Assembly (NCBI GenBank): GCA_030689285.1
Contig: JAUYJM010000044.1
Location: 1-9,987 of the forward strand
Length of the DNA: 9,987 bases
Reading direction: 5' to 3'
Origin: a bacterium
Lineage (GTDB): Bacteria > Patescibacteriota > Minisyncoccia > Phycocordibacterales > GCA-002787175
Shown here: piece after piece, positions 3,894 through 9,987 of the stretch
Position numbering within the stretch: the stretch's first letter is position 1
Layout: each line of letters begins with the position of its first letter
Translations under genes and position numbers: made by a program
Notes under the pieces: generated by a model
What the model was told of the DNA's origin: nothing
What the model saw: only the letters and a program-made list of their open reading frames with translations
Databases searched by the model: none

Positions 3894-5393
3894 ATGAGCT
3901 CGGAATTATTCAAAATTCCAAAAGAAGTGGCGGACGTTGCCAAAACCCTTGAAAACGAGGGTTTCGAGGCGTATTTGATAGGTGGTTGCGTACGAGACAC
4001 ACTTCTTGGAAATAAGCCGAAAGATTGGGATATAACCACAAACGCCAAACCTGACAAGCTCACTTCCCTATTCCAAAACACCTTTTACGAAAACGACTTT
4101 GGTACAGTAGGTGTCGTAAATGAAGATGTTTCAGATGAAACTTTAAAAGTGGTGGAAGTTACTCCTTATCGCAAAGAAGCCGCGTATTCTGATTTCCGCC
4201 GACCAGATTCTGTCTCTTTCAGCGAAAAGTTGGAGGACGATTTGGCACGCAGAGATTTTACGGTAAATGCAATAGCGCTTAAATTAGAGGTCCAGACGAA
4301 GGTTAGTGAATATAAAGGACATCTTGTTGACCTTTATAAAGGACGAGCTGACATAAAGGACAGAGTGATACGGGCAGTCGGGAATCCTAATGAAAGGTTT
4401 AAGGAAGACGCACTAAGAACACTTAGAGCTATCCGACTATCTTCTGAATTGGAGTTCAGAATAGAAGAAGCCACCGAAAAAGCAATTATTGAATTTTCCG
4501 ATTTACTTAAGCATATATCCGCGGAAAGGATCCGAGATGAATTTATAAGAATTCTAATGTCAGACAAGCCGATGGAAGGGTTGAATTTGGCCAAAAGACT
4601 TGGAGTATTGATTTTTATCTTGCCTGAATTGGAAGCTGGAAGTGGAATTAAACAAAACAAGGCTCATTCATACGATGTATTAGAACATTCTCTCCGAACA
4701 GTCGCCCATTCCGCCAAAAAGAAATTTCCTTTGGATGTTCGTCTTGCGGCTCTGCTTCACGATATTGGCAAGCCAAAAGCCCGCAGGTGGTCTAAAGAGA
4801 AAAATGATTGGACATTCTATGGCCACGATGTAATTGGTTCACGTGAAACTGAAAAAATCCTTAAACGTTTGAGGTTTCCCGTGAAAGTAGTAGAAAAAGT
4901 GGTGAAGCTAGTCAGATGGCATATGTTTTTTTCAGATACGGAGAAAATTACACTATCGGCGGTTAGAAGGTTGGTTAGAAACGTCGGCAGAGAAAATGTT
5001 TGGAATTTAATGGACGTGAGGAGTTGTGACAGAATAGGGACAGGAAGGCCAAAAGAAAGCCCGTACCGATTAAGAAAATATCATTCAATGATTGAGGAAG
5101 CAGTACGTGCCCCTATTTCTGTGAGTATGCTTGAAATAAATGGAGGGAAAATTATGGAGGTTACACACGAAACACCCGGACCAAGAATCGGGTACATACT
5201 ACACGCACTATTGGAAGAAGTGTTAGATGACCCTACAAGGAATACTAGAGAATACATGGAGAGGCGCGCCGTAGAATTTTCCTCACTATCTGATGAGGAC
5301 TTGAAGACGTTAGGAACTAAAGGTAAAGAAAAAAGGGAATCAGAAGAGGAGAAGGAATTAGAAGTGATTAGAAAGAGGCATTTTGTAAAATAG
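3894..5393 (+). CDS. cca: CCA-adding tRNA nucleotidyltransferase (class II, with HD domain)
   Basis: A 499-aa cytosolic enzyme that adds or repairs the 3'-terminal CCA of tRNAs using CTP and ATP. The nucleotidyltransferase head is complete: LIGGCVRD (28-35), the metal-binding D44-W-D46 pair in KDWDITT, RRDFTVNA (119-126), and ERFKEDALRTLRAIR (167-181), the class II region that selects the incoming base. A C-terminal HD domain follows, with H265 and LLHDIGKP (H289-D290), as in bacterial proteins that also have phosphohydrolase-type activity. The last 40 residues are a charged Lys/Glu-rich tail. All three tRNA genes in this window lack CCA, so the enzyme is essential here rather than a repair function. 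A poly(A) polymerase is the main alternative, but the missing CCA ends argue for CCA addition. Confidence 0.92.
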   Translation: MSSELFKIPKEVADVAKTLENEGFEAYLIGGCVRDTLLGNKPKDWDITTNAKPDKLTSLFQNTFYENDFGTVGVVNEDVSDETLKVVEVTPYRKEAAYSDFRRPDSVSFSEKLEDDLARRDFTVNAIALKLEVQTKVSEYKGHLVDLYKGRADIKDRVIRAVGNPNERFKEDALRTLRAIRLSSELEFRIEEATEKAIIEFSDLLKHISAERIRDEFIRILMSDKPMEGLNLAKRLGVLIFILPELEAGSGIKQNKAHSYDVLEHSLRTVAHSAKKKFPLDVRLAALLHDIGKPKARRWSKEKNDWTFYGHDVIGSRETEKILKRLRFPVKVVEKVVKLVRWHMFFSDTEKITLSAVRRLVRNVGRENVWNLMDVRSCDRIGTGRPKESPYRLRKYHSMIEEAVRAPISVSMLEINGGKIMEVTHETPGPRIGYILHALLEEVLDDPTRNTREYMERRAVEFSSLSDEDLKTLGTKGKEKRESEEEKELEVIRKRHFVK

Positions 5394-5432
5394 TTGATTG
5401 TGTTACATGTGAAATAATTAGCAGGAAAAGAA

Positions 5433-5481
5433 AAACCGCCCAAAAGAGAGAGTGCGGCAGATGACGCACGGTGGGCGGTTT
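5433..5481 (+). terminator. Terminator-like hairpin after cca
   Basis: A 10-bp stem (AAACCGCCCA 5433-5442 with 5472-5481) contains an inner GTGCG/CGCAC stem (5452-5456, 5465-5469). The T-tract is short (TTT), so termination may be weak; A/T on both sides could make it bidirectional. Confidence 0.55.
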
Positions 5482-5542
5482 AAAAACTGGAAAGCTTTAG
5501 CTTTTCACGGGAAACATAATCCAAAAAGAAAGATGAGTTCGG

Positions 5543-5687
5543 GGAATTGTTTCCTAGGATTTCGCGAATAGTTTTTACCTTCCTAGACAAAGAGAGTGTG
5601 CCTCTTTTTCAAAGAACAATTCCTTGGTTCAGAGAGAATTTGTAGGTTAAAAGACTTTTGTCTTTTACGCTCCACAAATTCTCTCTG
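5543..5687. repeat. Structured leader region upstream of the GHKL gene
   Basis: Stems seen: GGAATTGTT/AACAATTCC (5543-5551 with 5615-5623), AAAGAG/CTCTTT (5589-5594 with 5602-5607), and a strong cruciform with 14-bp arms CAGAGAGAATTTGT (5630-5643 with 5674-5687) around a second 8-bp hairpin, TAAAAGAC-TTTT-GTCTTTTA (5648-5667). No ORF is present. The region may be a regulatory leader or a decayed element. Confidence 0.55.
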
Positions 5688-5730
5688 AAAAAGGTCTAAA
5701 GGACATATTAGCAAACATAAGGGACAACGT

Positions 5731-5768
5731 AAAGGACAGAGCTGTGGATAACTCCACCTCAATCCACA
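5731..5768 (+). promoter_or_regulatory. Ribosome site and start-codon hairpin of the GHKL gene
   Basis: AAAGGA (5731-5736) is a good Shine-Dalgarno 7 bp before GTG at 5744 and decides that start. TGTGGAT (5743-5749), which includes the start codon, is complementary to ATCCACA (5762-5768), so the start can be hidden in a 7-bp hairpin. TGTGGATAA (5743-5751) is also a perfect DnaA-box consensus. GGACA words recur at 5701, 5722 and 5734. Confidence 0.5.
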
Positions 5769-7429
5769 AACACTTCATGGTTAACGCATTGTCGGGGACT
5801 TATAGACTTGAATGGTTCCGCCAAACGGTTATTATGTGTTCTATGCAAAACGAAACGAGGGTTAACCTTAAACACCTGTTGGAAGACATCCGCGACAGTT
5901 ACAACGCTCCTCTTGAGGAAGTCATAATCACCGAACTTATCGCCAATGCATTGGACTCAAAAGCGACTCGGCTGGATTTTTTTGTTGACGAGAAAAATTG
6001 TTTTTTGCGATGCGTTGACAACGGTGTCGGAATGAAAAGACCGAAACTTCGCGAATATCACAACATTGCCGCATCAACGAAAACAAGGGGGCAGGGGATC
6101 GGTTTTGCAGGAGTCGGCGCTAAACTTTCTCTGCTTTTGGCTGACAAGGTGACGACCGAGAGCAGGGGAGGACATGGTTCACGCGCCGCAACAGAATGGC
6201 GTCTTACAAACCCTTACAGAGCGCCATGGAAATTTGTGCCATTTTCCGAAACTATCCCGTATCCTAAAGGAACCAGCGTAACTATCTATTTCACTGACTC
6301 GCAAGCGCATCTTTTGAAGCGAAATTTTGTGGGAAATACGATTATTAAACATTTTTATCCGCTTTTCCATGATTATCTTAAAGAAGAAATTCTGCGATAC
6401 ATCTATAAAAAAGGAATTGAGATGACCGTAAACGGCGAACTGCTCTCTATTCCTGACTCGGAACAAAGAATTGACAACGGTTTTAAAGTTTACTTGGGAA
6501 AAGGCCGGAGACCTATAGGCGCGGGTTTTTTGACGAAAAAGGTGCTTGAACAGGGTTGGCTTGCTCGCCTCGCAGGAAAAGCTCCTGATGAGAGGGTTAT
6601 CGCCTCCGGACTTTCTGTGGCGACTTACGGCAAGGTGATAAAGACCGGTTGGGAGTGGGTCGGAATAATGCCTAAAAGCGCGGTAGAGCTTGTGGGGGTT
6701 CTCGAAATTCCTGCTCTTTCGGAGGTGCTGACAACCAATAAAAGCGATTTTTTAAGCGACGCCGTTAACTTAAGAAGGTTCTATCGCATCCGCAAAGCCG
6801 TACAGCAAGCCGTATTACCGGTCCTTCGCTCCCTTGGAGAATATGGTTCCGCGGAAAAACCGAGTACGGCCAAAAATATAAAGCCCCTTACAAGACAGAT
6901 AGAAAACGCTCTGCAGGGACTCTCTTCGGAATATCCTGAACTTGAGAGTCTCCTTGGAGCAAAGCGTGTAGACAAAGCAGGAACCATGGGAAGAAAAGGG
7001 GGTGGGGAAGAAAAAGAATCGCCCGCCTCGCCAAAAGAAAAAACCAAAAACGAGGACATCGGACAGGAAGGCGTAAAAGAATCTGCGGAGGAAAAATCAA
7101 GACAGGACGCGAAACCGAAAAAAGGCGGGGAAGGTACGGCGAAAAAGCCGGGCTTTACGCTTGTTTTGGAAGACCTGGCCGATATGTCCGATTCGCTTGG
7201 CCGTGTGGTTGAAGACACAATATCTGTAAACACTTTGCATCCGATGTGGCGCAAAGCCATCGCGAGCAAGCAGGAAGAATATCATATTCTTGTCGTCGTC
7301 GGGCTTTTACTTTCCGATTTCGCCGCCCCGGAGCACCACCCGCGTGACTTTTTGGCGAAATTTCTCTCCTCTTGGAGCACTCTGAACACGGATGAGCAGA
7401 AGAGCGTACAGGGAAAGCTTTTGGAGTAA
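5744..7429 (+). CDS. GHKL-type ATPase (MORC/Hsp90/MutL-like), role unknown
   Basis: A 561-aa protein with an N-terminal GHKL ATP-binding fold. The N-box reads ELIANALDS (E64, N68, D71), the G1 box DNGVGM (92-97) and the G2 lid GQGIGFAGVGAK (116-127). Middle residues (about 150-400) are a mixed alpha/beta region compatible with an S5-type transducer. About 414-470 is a Lys/Glu/Gly-rich, probably disordered linker; the last 90 residues form a separate helical C-terminal domain containing VNTLHP. It lacks histidine-kinase phosphoacceptor or gyrase topoisomerase parts, so it is not a sensor kinase or GyrB. GTG at 5744 is preferred for its Shine-Dalgarno; ATG at 5843 (residue 34) is the alternative and keeps the whole fold. 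It lies 86 bp upstream of the AbiE operon, but that operon has its own promoter. Membership in a defence system is inferred from neighbours only. Confidence 0.75.
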   Translation: MDNSTSIHKHFMVNALSGTYRLEWFRQTVIMCSMQNETRVNLKHLLEDIRDSYNAPLEEVIITELIANALDSKATRLDFFVDEKNCFLRCVDNGVGMKRPKLREYHNIAASTKTRGQGIGFAGVGAKLSLLLADKVTTESRGGHGSRAATEWRLTNPYRAPWKFVPFSETIPYPKGTSVTIYFTDSQAHLLKRNFVGNTIIKHFYPLFHDYLKEEILRYIYKKGIEMTVNGELLSIPDSEQRIDNGFKVYLGKGRRPIGAGFLTKKVLEQGWLARLAGKAPDERVIASGLSVATYGKVIKTGWEWVGIMPKSAVELVGVLEIPALSEVLTTNKSDFLSDAVNLRRFYRIRKAVQQAVLPVLRSLGEYGSAEKPSTAKNIKPLTRQIENALQGLSSEYPELESLLGAKRVDKAGTMGRKGGGEEKESPASPKEKTKNEDIGQEGVKESAEEKSRQDAKPKKGGEGTAKKPGFTLVLEDLADMSDSLGRVVEDTISVNTLHPMWRKAIASKQEEYHILVVVGLLLSDFAAPEHHPRDFLAKFLSSWSTLNTDEQKSVQGKLLE

Positions 7430-7473
7430 GCAACGGAACGGGGGCATAAACTGTTTCAATAAAAATCAAAGAT

Positions 7474-7502
7474 TTGCGGTAGGTTCTATAGTATGATATA
7501 TT
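7474..7502 (+). promoter_or_regulatory. Promoter of the AbiE operon
   Basis: TTGCGG (7474-7479) and TATATT (7497-7502) are separated by 17 bp, predicting a start near 7509, seven bases before the abiEi ATG. Confidence 0.6.
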
Positions 7503-7528
7503 ATCCTGTACATATATGTACAGGATAA
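7501..7528. promoter_or_regulatory. 28-bp perfect palindrome, AbiEi operator candidate
   Basis: TTATCCTGTACATA and its complement form a perfect 28-bp palindrome that overlaps the end of the -10 box, the predicted start site and the ATG (7516). AbiEi antitoxins are known to bind inverted repeats in their own promoter, so this is the expected operator. Its core TGTACATATATGTACA resembles the Phd-PemK operator at 1817-1831. Confidence 0.75.
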
Positions 7529-8145
7529 TTGATGATAATAAAATAAACCGAGGGAATGATGGAGCGAGGATTGTCGCTTTGGCGGCTTTGGGCGAGGAAG
7601 TGTTCCACACTAATGACGCAGGTAGTGTTTGGGGAATAAAGGAACCAAATACACTCCATACTACTCTTTCAAGGTACGCAAAAAGAGGATTACTGTGGCG
7701 AATACACAAAGGACTCTACTCTATTAAAGACCCGAAAGATATTGACCCTCAACTTTTGGGACTTAAAGCGATGCATGCACCGGCATATATTTCCTGCGAA
7801 ACCATTCTTTACGAACACGGTGCACTAAACCAGCGACCGCGGGAGATTACCATAGTAAGCAACACATCAAGACGGTTCACCCTTTTAGATAATTCTTATC
7901 GTTCAAAAAAACTTGCTGATAAATTCCTGCTTAATACTGCGGGAATTGAAATTAAAAATGGGATGCGCTTCGCTTCACTATCGAGAGCTGTTGCCGATAT
8001 GCTCTACTTTAGCCCCCGCAAATATCTTGATGCAATGAATTCGGGACTGATAAACTGGCAAGAGGTGAAAAGAATTTCTGAAGTAGTAATAGGGTACAAT
8101 ATGCACATACCTGAAAATCCTAAAAATTATGATTCTACCCGATAA
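7516..8145 (+). CDS. abiEi: AbiEi-family antitoxin and autorepressor
   Basis: A 209-aa type IV antitoxin of the AbiEi family. The N-terminal third is a winged helix-turn-helix (about residues 15-69): a recognition region LHTTLSRYAKRGLL (47-60) and a wing R-I-H-K-G-L-Y-S (62-69), the hallmark of the family. The remainder (from about 75, with YISCETILYEHGAL and later RFASLSRAVADML) matches the C-terminal antitoxin domain. Such proteins repress their own operon and counteract the partner nucleotidyltransferase without binding it directly. The ATG at 7516 lies inside the operator and close to the predicted transcript start, so translation is probably leaderless; the ATGs near 7556 are out of frame. 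It overlaps abiEii by 17 bp. Confidence 0.85.
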   Translation: MYRIIDDNKINRGNDGARIVALAALGEEVFHTNDAGSVWGIKEPNTLHTTLSRYAKRGLLWRIHKGLYSIKDPKDIDPQLLGLKAMHAPAYISCETILYEHGALNQRPREITIVSNTSRRFTLLDNSYRSKKLADKFLLNTAGIEIKNGMRFASLSRAVADMLYFSPRKYLDAMNSGLINWQEVKRISEVVIGYNMHIPENPKNYDSTR

Positions 8146-8890
8146 AAAAGATGCTTTGCACAAAGTATGGCTGTATAGAATTTTGGGGGCGATAGCCGAC
8201 GACAAAAATGCGTCGGCCGATTTACGCTTCAAAGGCGGAACCTGTGCAGCTATGCTCGGCTGGCTGGACAGATTTTCGGTTGATTTGGACTTTGACTATA
8301 CCGGCAAAACCGACAACCTTGGCATTGAGGCGATGCGGTCCACATTGGAAAACATTTTCAAAAACATAGGTCTCATCATCAAAGACCAGAGTAAAAACGG
8401 CATACAGTATTTCTTGAAGTATGAGGAAAGGGAGGGTGAAAACGAAGATACTCGCTTCGGCAGAAATACCGTCAAAGTAGAAGCATCTTTCCCTGTATCA
8501 CCACTCAATGTGTACGAGCCGCAAAGGTTTGTTGAAATAGACAGAATTTTGACCTGTCAAAATAAAGAGACCATGTTCGCTCACAAACTATCCGCGTTGA
8601 CCGACCGATTTAAAAAGACGAGGAAGATCGCCGGGCGCGATATTTATGATATCCACCATTTTTTTATGAACGGTTTTGAGTATGACAAGGCGATTGTGGA
8701 AGAGCGCGCAGGAGTTCCTGTAAAGCAGTATCTTTTTGATACGGCTGATTTCATTGAAAAAAATGTTACGGAAAAAATCATAGACGAGGACTTAAACGCC
8801 CTTTTGTCGCCAGATAAATTTCAACGGTTGCGTAAAGTGCTGAAAAGGGAGACGGTTACACTACTGAAAGATGAGGCGGCGAGGAAATAG
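8129..8890 (+). CDS. abiEii: AbiEii/AbiGii-family nucleotidyltransferase toxin
   Basis: A 253-aa toxin of the AbiEii/DUF1814 family, a DNA polymerase beta-type nucleotidyltransferase; family members cause growth arrest and phage abortive infection, and some modify tRNA acceptor ends. Catalytic motifs are intact: RFKGGT (33-38), then SVDLDFDY (50-57) with the metal-binding D52-x-D54; KVEASFP (116-122) may supply the third acidic residue; HKLSALTDR (152-160) and GRDIYDIHHF (169-178) are the conserved second half. Length is typical of the shorter members. The 17-bp overlap with abiEi makes them one operon. It is notable that a tRNA-targeting type of toxin shares the window with a CCA-adding enzyme, but no direct link can be read from sequence. 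Confidence 0.9.
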   Translation: MILPDKKDALHKVWLYRILGAIADDKNASADLRFKGGTCAAMLGWLDRFSVDLDFDYTGKTDNLGIEAMRSTLENIFKNIGLIIKDQSKNGIQYFLKYEEREGENEDTRFGRNTVKVEASFPVSPLNVYEPQRFVEIDRILTCQNKETMFAHKLSALTDRFKKTRKIAGRDIYDIHHFFMNGFEYDKAIVEERAGVPVKQYLFDTADFIEKNVTEKIIDEDLNALLSPDKFQRLRKVLKRETVTLLKDEAARK

Positions 8891-8894
8891 GGCT

Positions 8895-8922
8895 TTGCCA
8901 TATTCCCGATAGGTGCTATATT
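8895..8922 (+). promoter_or_regulatory. Promoter-like sequence just before hairpin element copy 2
   Basis: TTGCCA (8895-8900) and TATATT (8917-8922), 16-bp spacer, predict a start near 8929. The sequence that follows enters the hairpin element at 8947, so the promoter would transcribe it. Without the element it would read straight into the hairpins at 9142-9236. Confidence 0.45.
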
Positions 8923-8943
8923 AAAAATAAGAAATTATGCGGC

Positions 8944-9132
8944 TCAGAACCTGTTCATAATCTAATGTCTGAATGAAATGTTCAAAATTCGTAGCTGAAA
9001 TTGCAGATTTTGAGGAGGCATATCGAGATACGCTGACGAGAAAGATGCAATTTTCAGCAGAATTTTGGACATTTCGGCAGGCAAGCCATATTTTAGGTTC
9101 TGAATTGCGGTTAGATTATGAATAGGTTCTCA
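8944..9132. mobile_element. Hairpin element copy 2 (TCA duplication)
   Basis: The body is 8947-9129 (183 bp), with 19-bp terminal inverted repeats (8947-8965 with 9111-9129, one G·T mismatch, arm starts GAACCTGTTC), flanked by TCA on both sides (8944-8946, 9130-9132). The inner stem pairs 8975-8990 with 9060-9075 (one G·T) and continues as GCTGAAATTGCA (8994-9005) with 9046-9058 (one bulge). Size, end pattern, inner-stem position and the word AGCCATATTT match copy 1 at 1-190. No transposase is encoded. Confidence 0.75.
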
Positions 9133-9141
9133 ATAAACACA

Positions 9142-9222
9142 GCCAAAAAGACCGTTAAACAGCGCTCGCGTTGAGGGTTTCTTTTTGGCATTTTAACGAA
9201 GATATTAAAGAAAAGCCCTCAA
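9142..9222 (+). promoter_or_regulatory. Alternative hairpins upstream of the small gene (attenuator-like)
   Basis: Stem A pairs GCCAAAAAGA (9142-9151) with 9180-9189. Stem B pairs 9171-9184 with 9207-9222 (14 bp, 2-nt bulge). Stem B shares bases with stem A and with the terminator at 9211-9236, so the three cannot all form at once. This is the layout of an attenuator; no peptide or ligand sensor was identified. Confidence 0.4.
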
Positions 9223-9241
9223 TGACGAGGGCTTTTCGTTT
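9211..9241 (+). terminator. Intrinsic terminator
   Basis: AAAAGCCCTC (9211-9220) pairs with GAGGGCTTTT (9227-9236) around AATGAC, followed by CGTTT. It would end transcription coming from abiEii or from the promoter at 8895. Confidence 0.75.
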
Positions 9242-9291
9242 GGCATAGCGCCGGACGATGAAATAGATCTTTGCAAAACCCTCTCCTAACC

Positions 9292-9537
9292 ATGACAACC
9301 CGACTAATCGTTTTCCGTAGTCCCGATTCCGACAAACTTTTCGCTCATATTACGAGAGGTGAGACCCCGGATATGAACACGGCTCCGGTATGCGACGCGG
9401 TCGTTGTCTACCTGGCATTTGTTCCAACAGGTGTGAATGACGAAACTGCCGTCCGCCGGCTGGCCGAATCCGACCTCAAACGTCCCCAGACCACACGTAT
9501 TGAGTGGTTTGAAAGCGGTGTGATTTGGAAGTTTTAA
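9292..9537 (+). CDS. Small hypothetical protein (81 aa)
   Basis: Not recognised. The 81-aa product begins MTTRLIVFRSPDSDKLFAHI, a beta-alpha-like start, and has a hydrophobic strand DAVVVYLAFVP (about 42-52) and an aromatic end (RIEWFESGVIWKF). There is no signal peptide or membrane segment. ATG at 9292 is preferred over a TTG at 9271; there is no clear Shine-Dalgarno. It sits between two terminators (9211-9241 and 9566-9601), which supports a separate transcript. The opposite strand is also open here, so the call rests on the terminator layout and the protein-like composition. Confidence 0.5.
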   Translation: MTTRLIVFRSPDSDKLFAHITRGETPDMNTAPVCDAVVVYLAFVPTGVNDETAVRRLAESDLKRPQTTRIEWFESGVIWKF

Positions 9538-9539
9538 AA

Positions 9540-9562
9540 TTTCAGAAACTTGGTTTCTGAAA
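9540..9562. repeat. Small hairpin after the hypothetical gene
   Basis: TTTCAGAAA (9540-9548) pairs with TTTCTGAAA (9554-9562), loop CTTGG, starting 3 bp after the stop codon. Confidence 0.5.
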
Positions 9563-9565
9563 ATT

Positions 9566-9601
9566 AAAAACCGCCCTTCGACAAGCTCAGGGCGGTTTTT
9601 T
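9566..9601. terminator. Bidirectional terminator between convergent genes
   Basis: AAAAACCGCCC (9566-9576) pairs with GGGCGGTTTTT (9590-9600), with A-tract and T-tract on opposite sides, so it can serve both the small plus-strand gene and exonuclease III on the minus strand. The loop with its flanks contains CCCTTCGACAAGCTCAGGG, a short palindromic repeat unit that recurs in many environmental bacterial genomes. Confidence 0.85.
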
Positions 9602-9603
9602 CT

Positions 9604-9630
9604 TGAATCCTGAATCATGAATCTTGAATC
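9604..9630. repeat. Four TGAATC words at exact 7-bp spacing
   Basis: TGAATC-type words (TTGAATC or ATGAATC) recur at 7-bp steps between 9604 and 9630, just downstream of the exonuclease III stop codon. Confidence 0.6.
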
Positions 9631-9635
9631 TGTTT

Positions 9636-9987
9636 TCAGATTTCCAAGTCCAAAGACACAGGACAATGATCCGAACCCAAAACTTCTGGAAGTATCTCGG
9701 CTTTTTTAACTTTATTTTTCAGCGATCCTGAAACCAAAACATAATCTATACGCCAGCCGACGTTTCGGGCGCGGGCGTTTGCGAAATGCGACCACCATGA
9801 ATAGTGACCGGAACCTTTGTGAAATATGCGGAAAGTATCAATAAATCCGGCGTCTATAAAGGACTGAAACCCTTCACGCTCTTCTTTCGTAAATCCCTTA
9901 AGTCCCTCATTGGCCTTTGGGCGAGCCAAGTCATCGGGAGTGTGGGCGACATTTAAGTCGCCACAAAAGATCACTGGCTTTCCTTGT
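9636..9987 (-). CDS. xth: Exonuclease III (partial, C-terminal part)
   Basis: About 116 C-terminal residues of an exonuclease III (Xth/AP endonuclease family), which cuts DNA at abasic sites and removes 3' blocks in base excision repair. The frame stays open to the window edge (KPVIFCGDLNVAHTPDDL), so the N-terminal half is outside. Catalytic residues are visible: the Asp and Asn of GDLN, the Asp of GWRIDYVLVS, and the Asp-His pair of GSDHCPVSL. The family block with YSWWSH, ARARN-GWRIDY is intact. It ends with TGA at 9636-9638 and probably terminates at the hairpin 9566-9601. Confidence 0.95.
   Translation of the reverse strand, partial: QGKPVIFCGDLNVAHTPDDLARPKANEGLKGFTKEEREGFQSFIDAGFIDTFRIFHKGSGHYSWWSHFANARARNVGWRIDYVLVSGSLKNKVKKAEILPEVLGSDHCPVSLDLEI

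Noticed and set aside
6781..7269. Minus-strand reading frame of 162 codons inside the GHKL gene
   Set aside because: It is a shadow of the Lys/Glu-rich linker and C-terminal coding region; the plus-strand protein has clear ATPase motifs.
1..9987. CRISPR array, rRNA, transposase or integrase gene
   Set aside because: No regularly spaced direct repeats of array size, no rRNA-like sequence, and no recognisable transposase or integrase frame on either strand.

Overview
The window looks like a chromosomal accessory region of a small-genome bacterium, most likely of the Patescibacteria/CPR (Parcubacteria-like) type. That placement is an inference from gene style: compact toxin-antitoxin pairs, three tRNAs with no encoded CCA, many small palindromic repeats, and promoters lying almost on top of start codons. 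No ribosomal RNA or marker protein is present to prove it. The standard genetic code fits every gene called.

Layout: Positions 1-190 hold a 184-bp hairpin element flanked by TTA. Positions 400-1096 hold a RelE-type toxin-antitoxin pair (minus strand) bracketed by two copies of one palindrome. Positions 1127-1814 hold a PemK/MazF-Phd pair (minus) with a relic of another gene behind it. Positions 1861-3834 form a tRNA region on the minus strand: tRNA-Pro(UGG), yraN, tRNA-Gly(GCC) and tRNA-Arg(UCG). Two of these tRNAs have degraded copies of their 3' ends 150-210 bp downstream, with large palindromes between. From 3894 the coding strand flips to plus: a CCA-adding enzyme (3894-5393), a 350-bp structured non-coding stretch, a GHKL-type ATPase of unknown role (5744-7429), and an AbiEi/AbiEii (type IV) toxin-antitoxin operon (7516-8890) with a 28-bp palindromic operator. 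After a second hairpin element (8944-9132) come a terminator/attenuator-like segment, a small hypothetical gene, a bidirectional terminator, and the C-terminal part of exonuclease III (minus, running off the window).

How the parts fit: the CCA enzyme is needed because all three tRNA genes lack CCA. The three toxin-antitoxin systems belong to three different families. Two of their promoters carry a TGTACAT-type inverted repeat over the -10 box and transcription start, consistent with autoregulation. The GHKL ATPase directly upstream of AbiE may be a defence partner, but no sequence feature proves this.

The most striking non-coding signal is a family of three hairpin elements (1-190, 2983-3144, 8944-9132). 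Each is bounded by inverted repeats and a TNA direct duplication. The first and last differ in sequence yet keep base pairing through compensatory changes, in both an outer and an inner stem.
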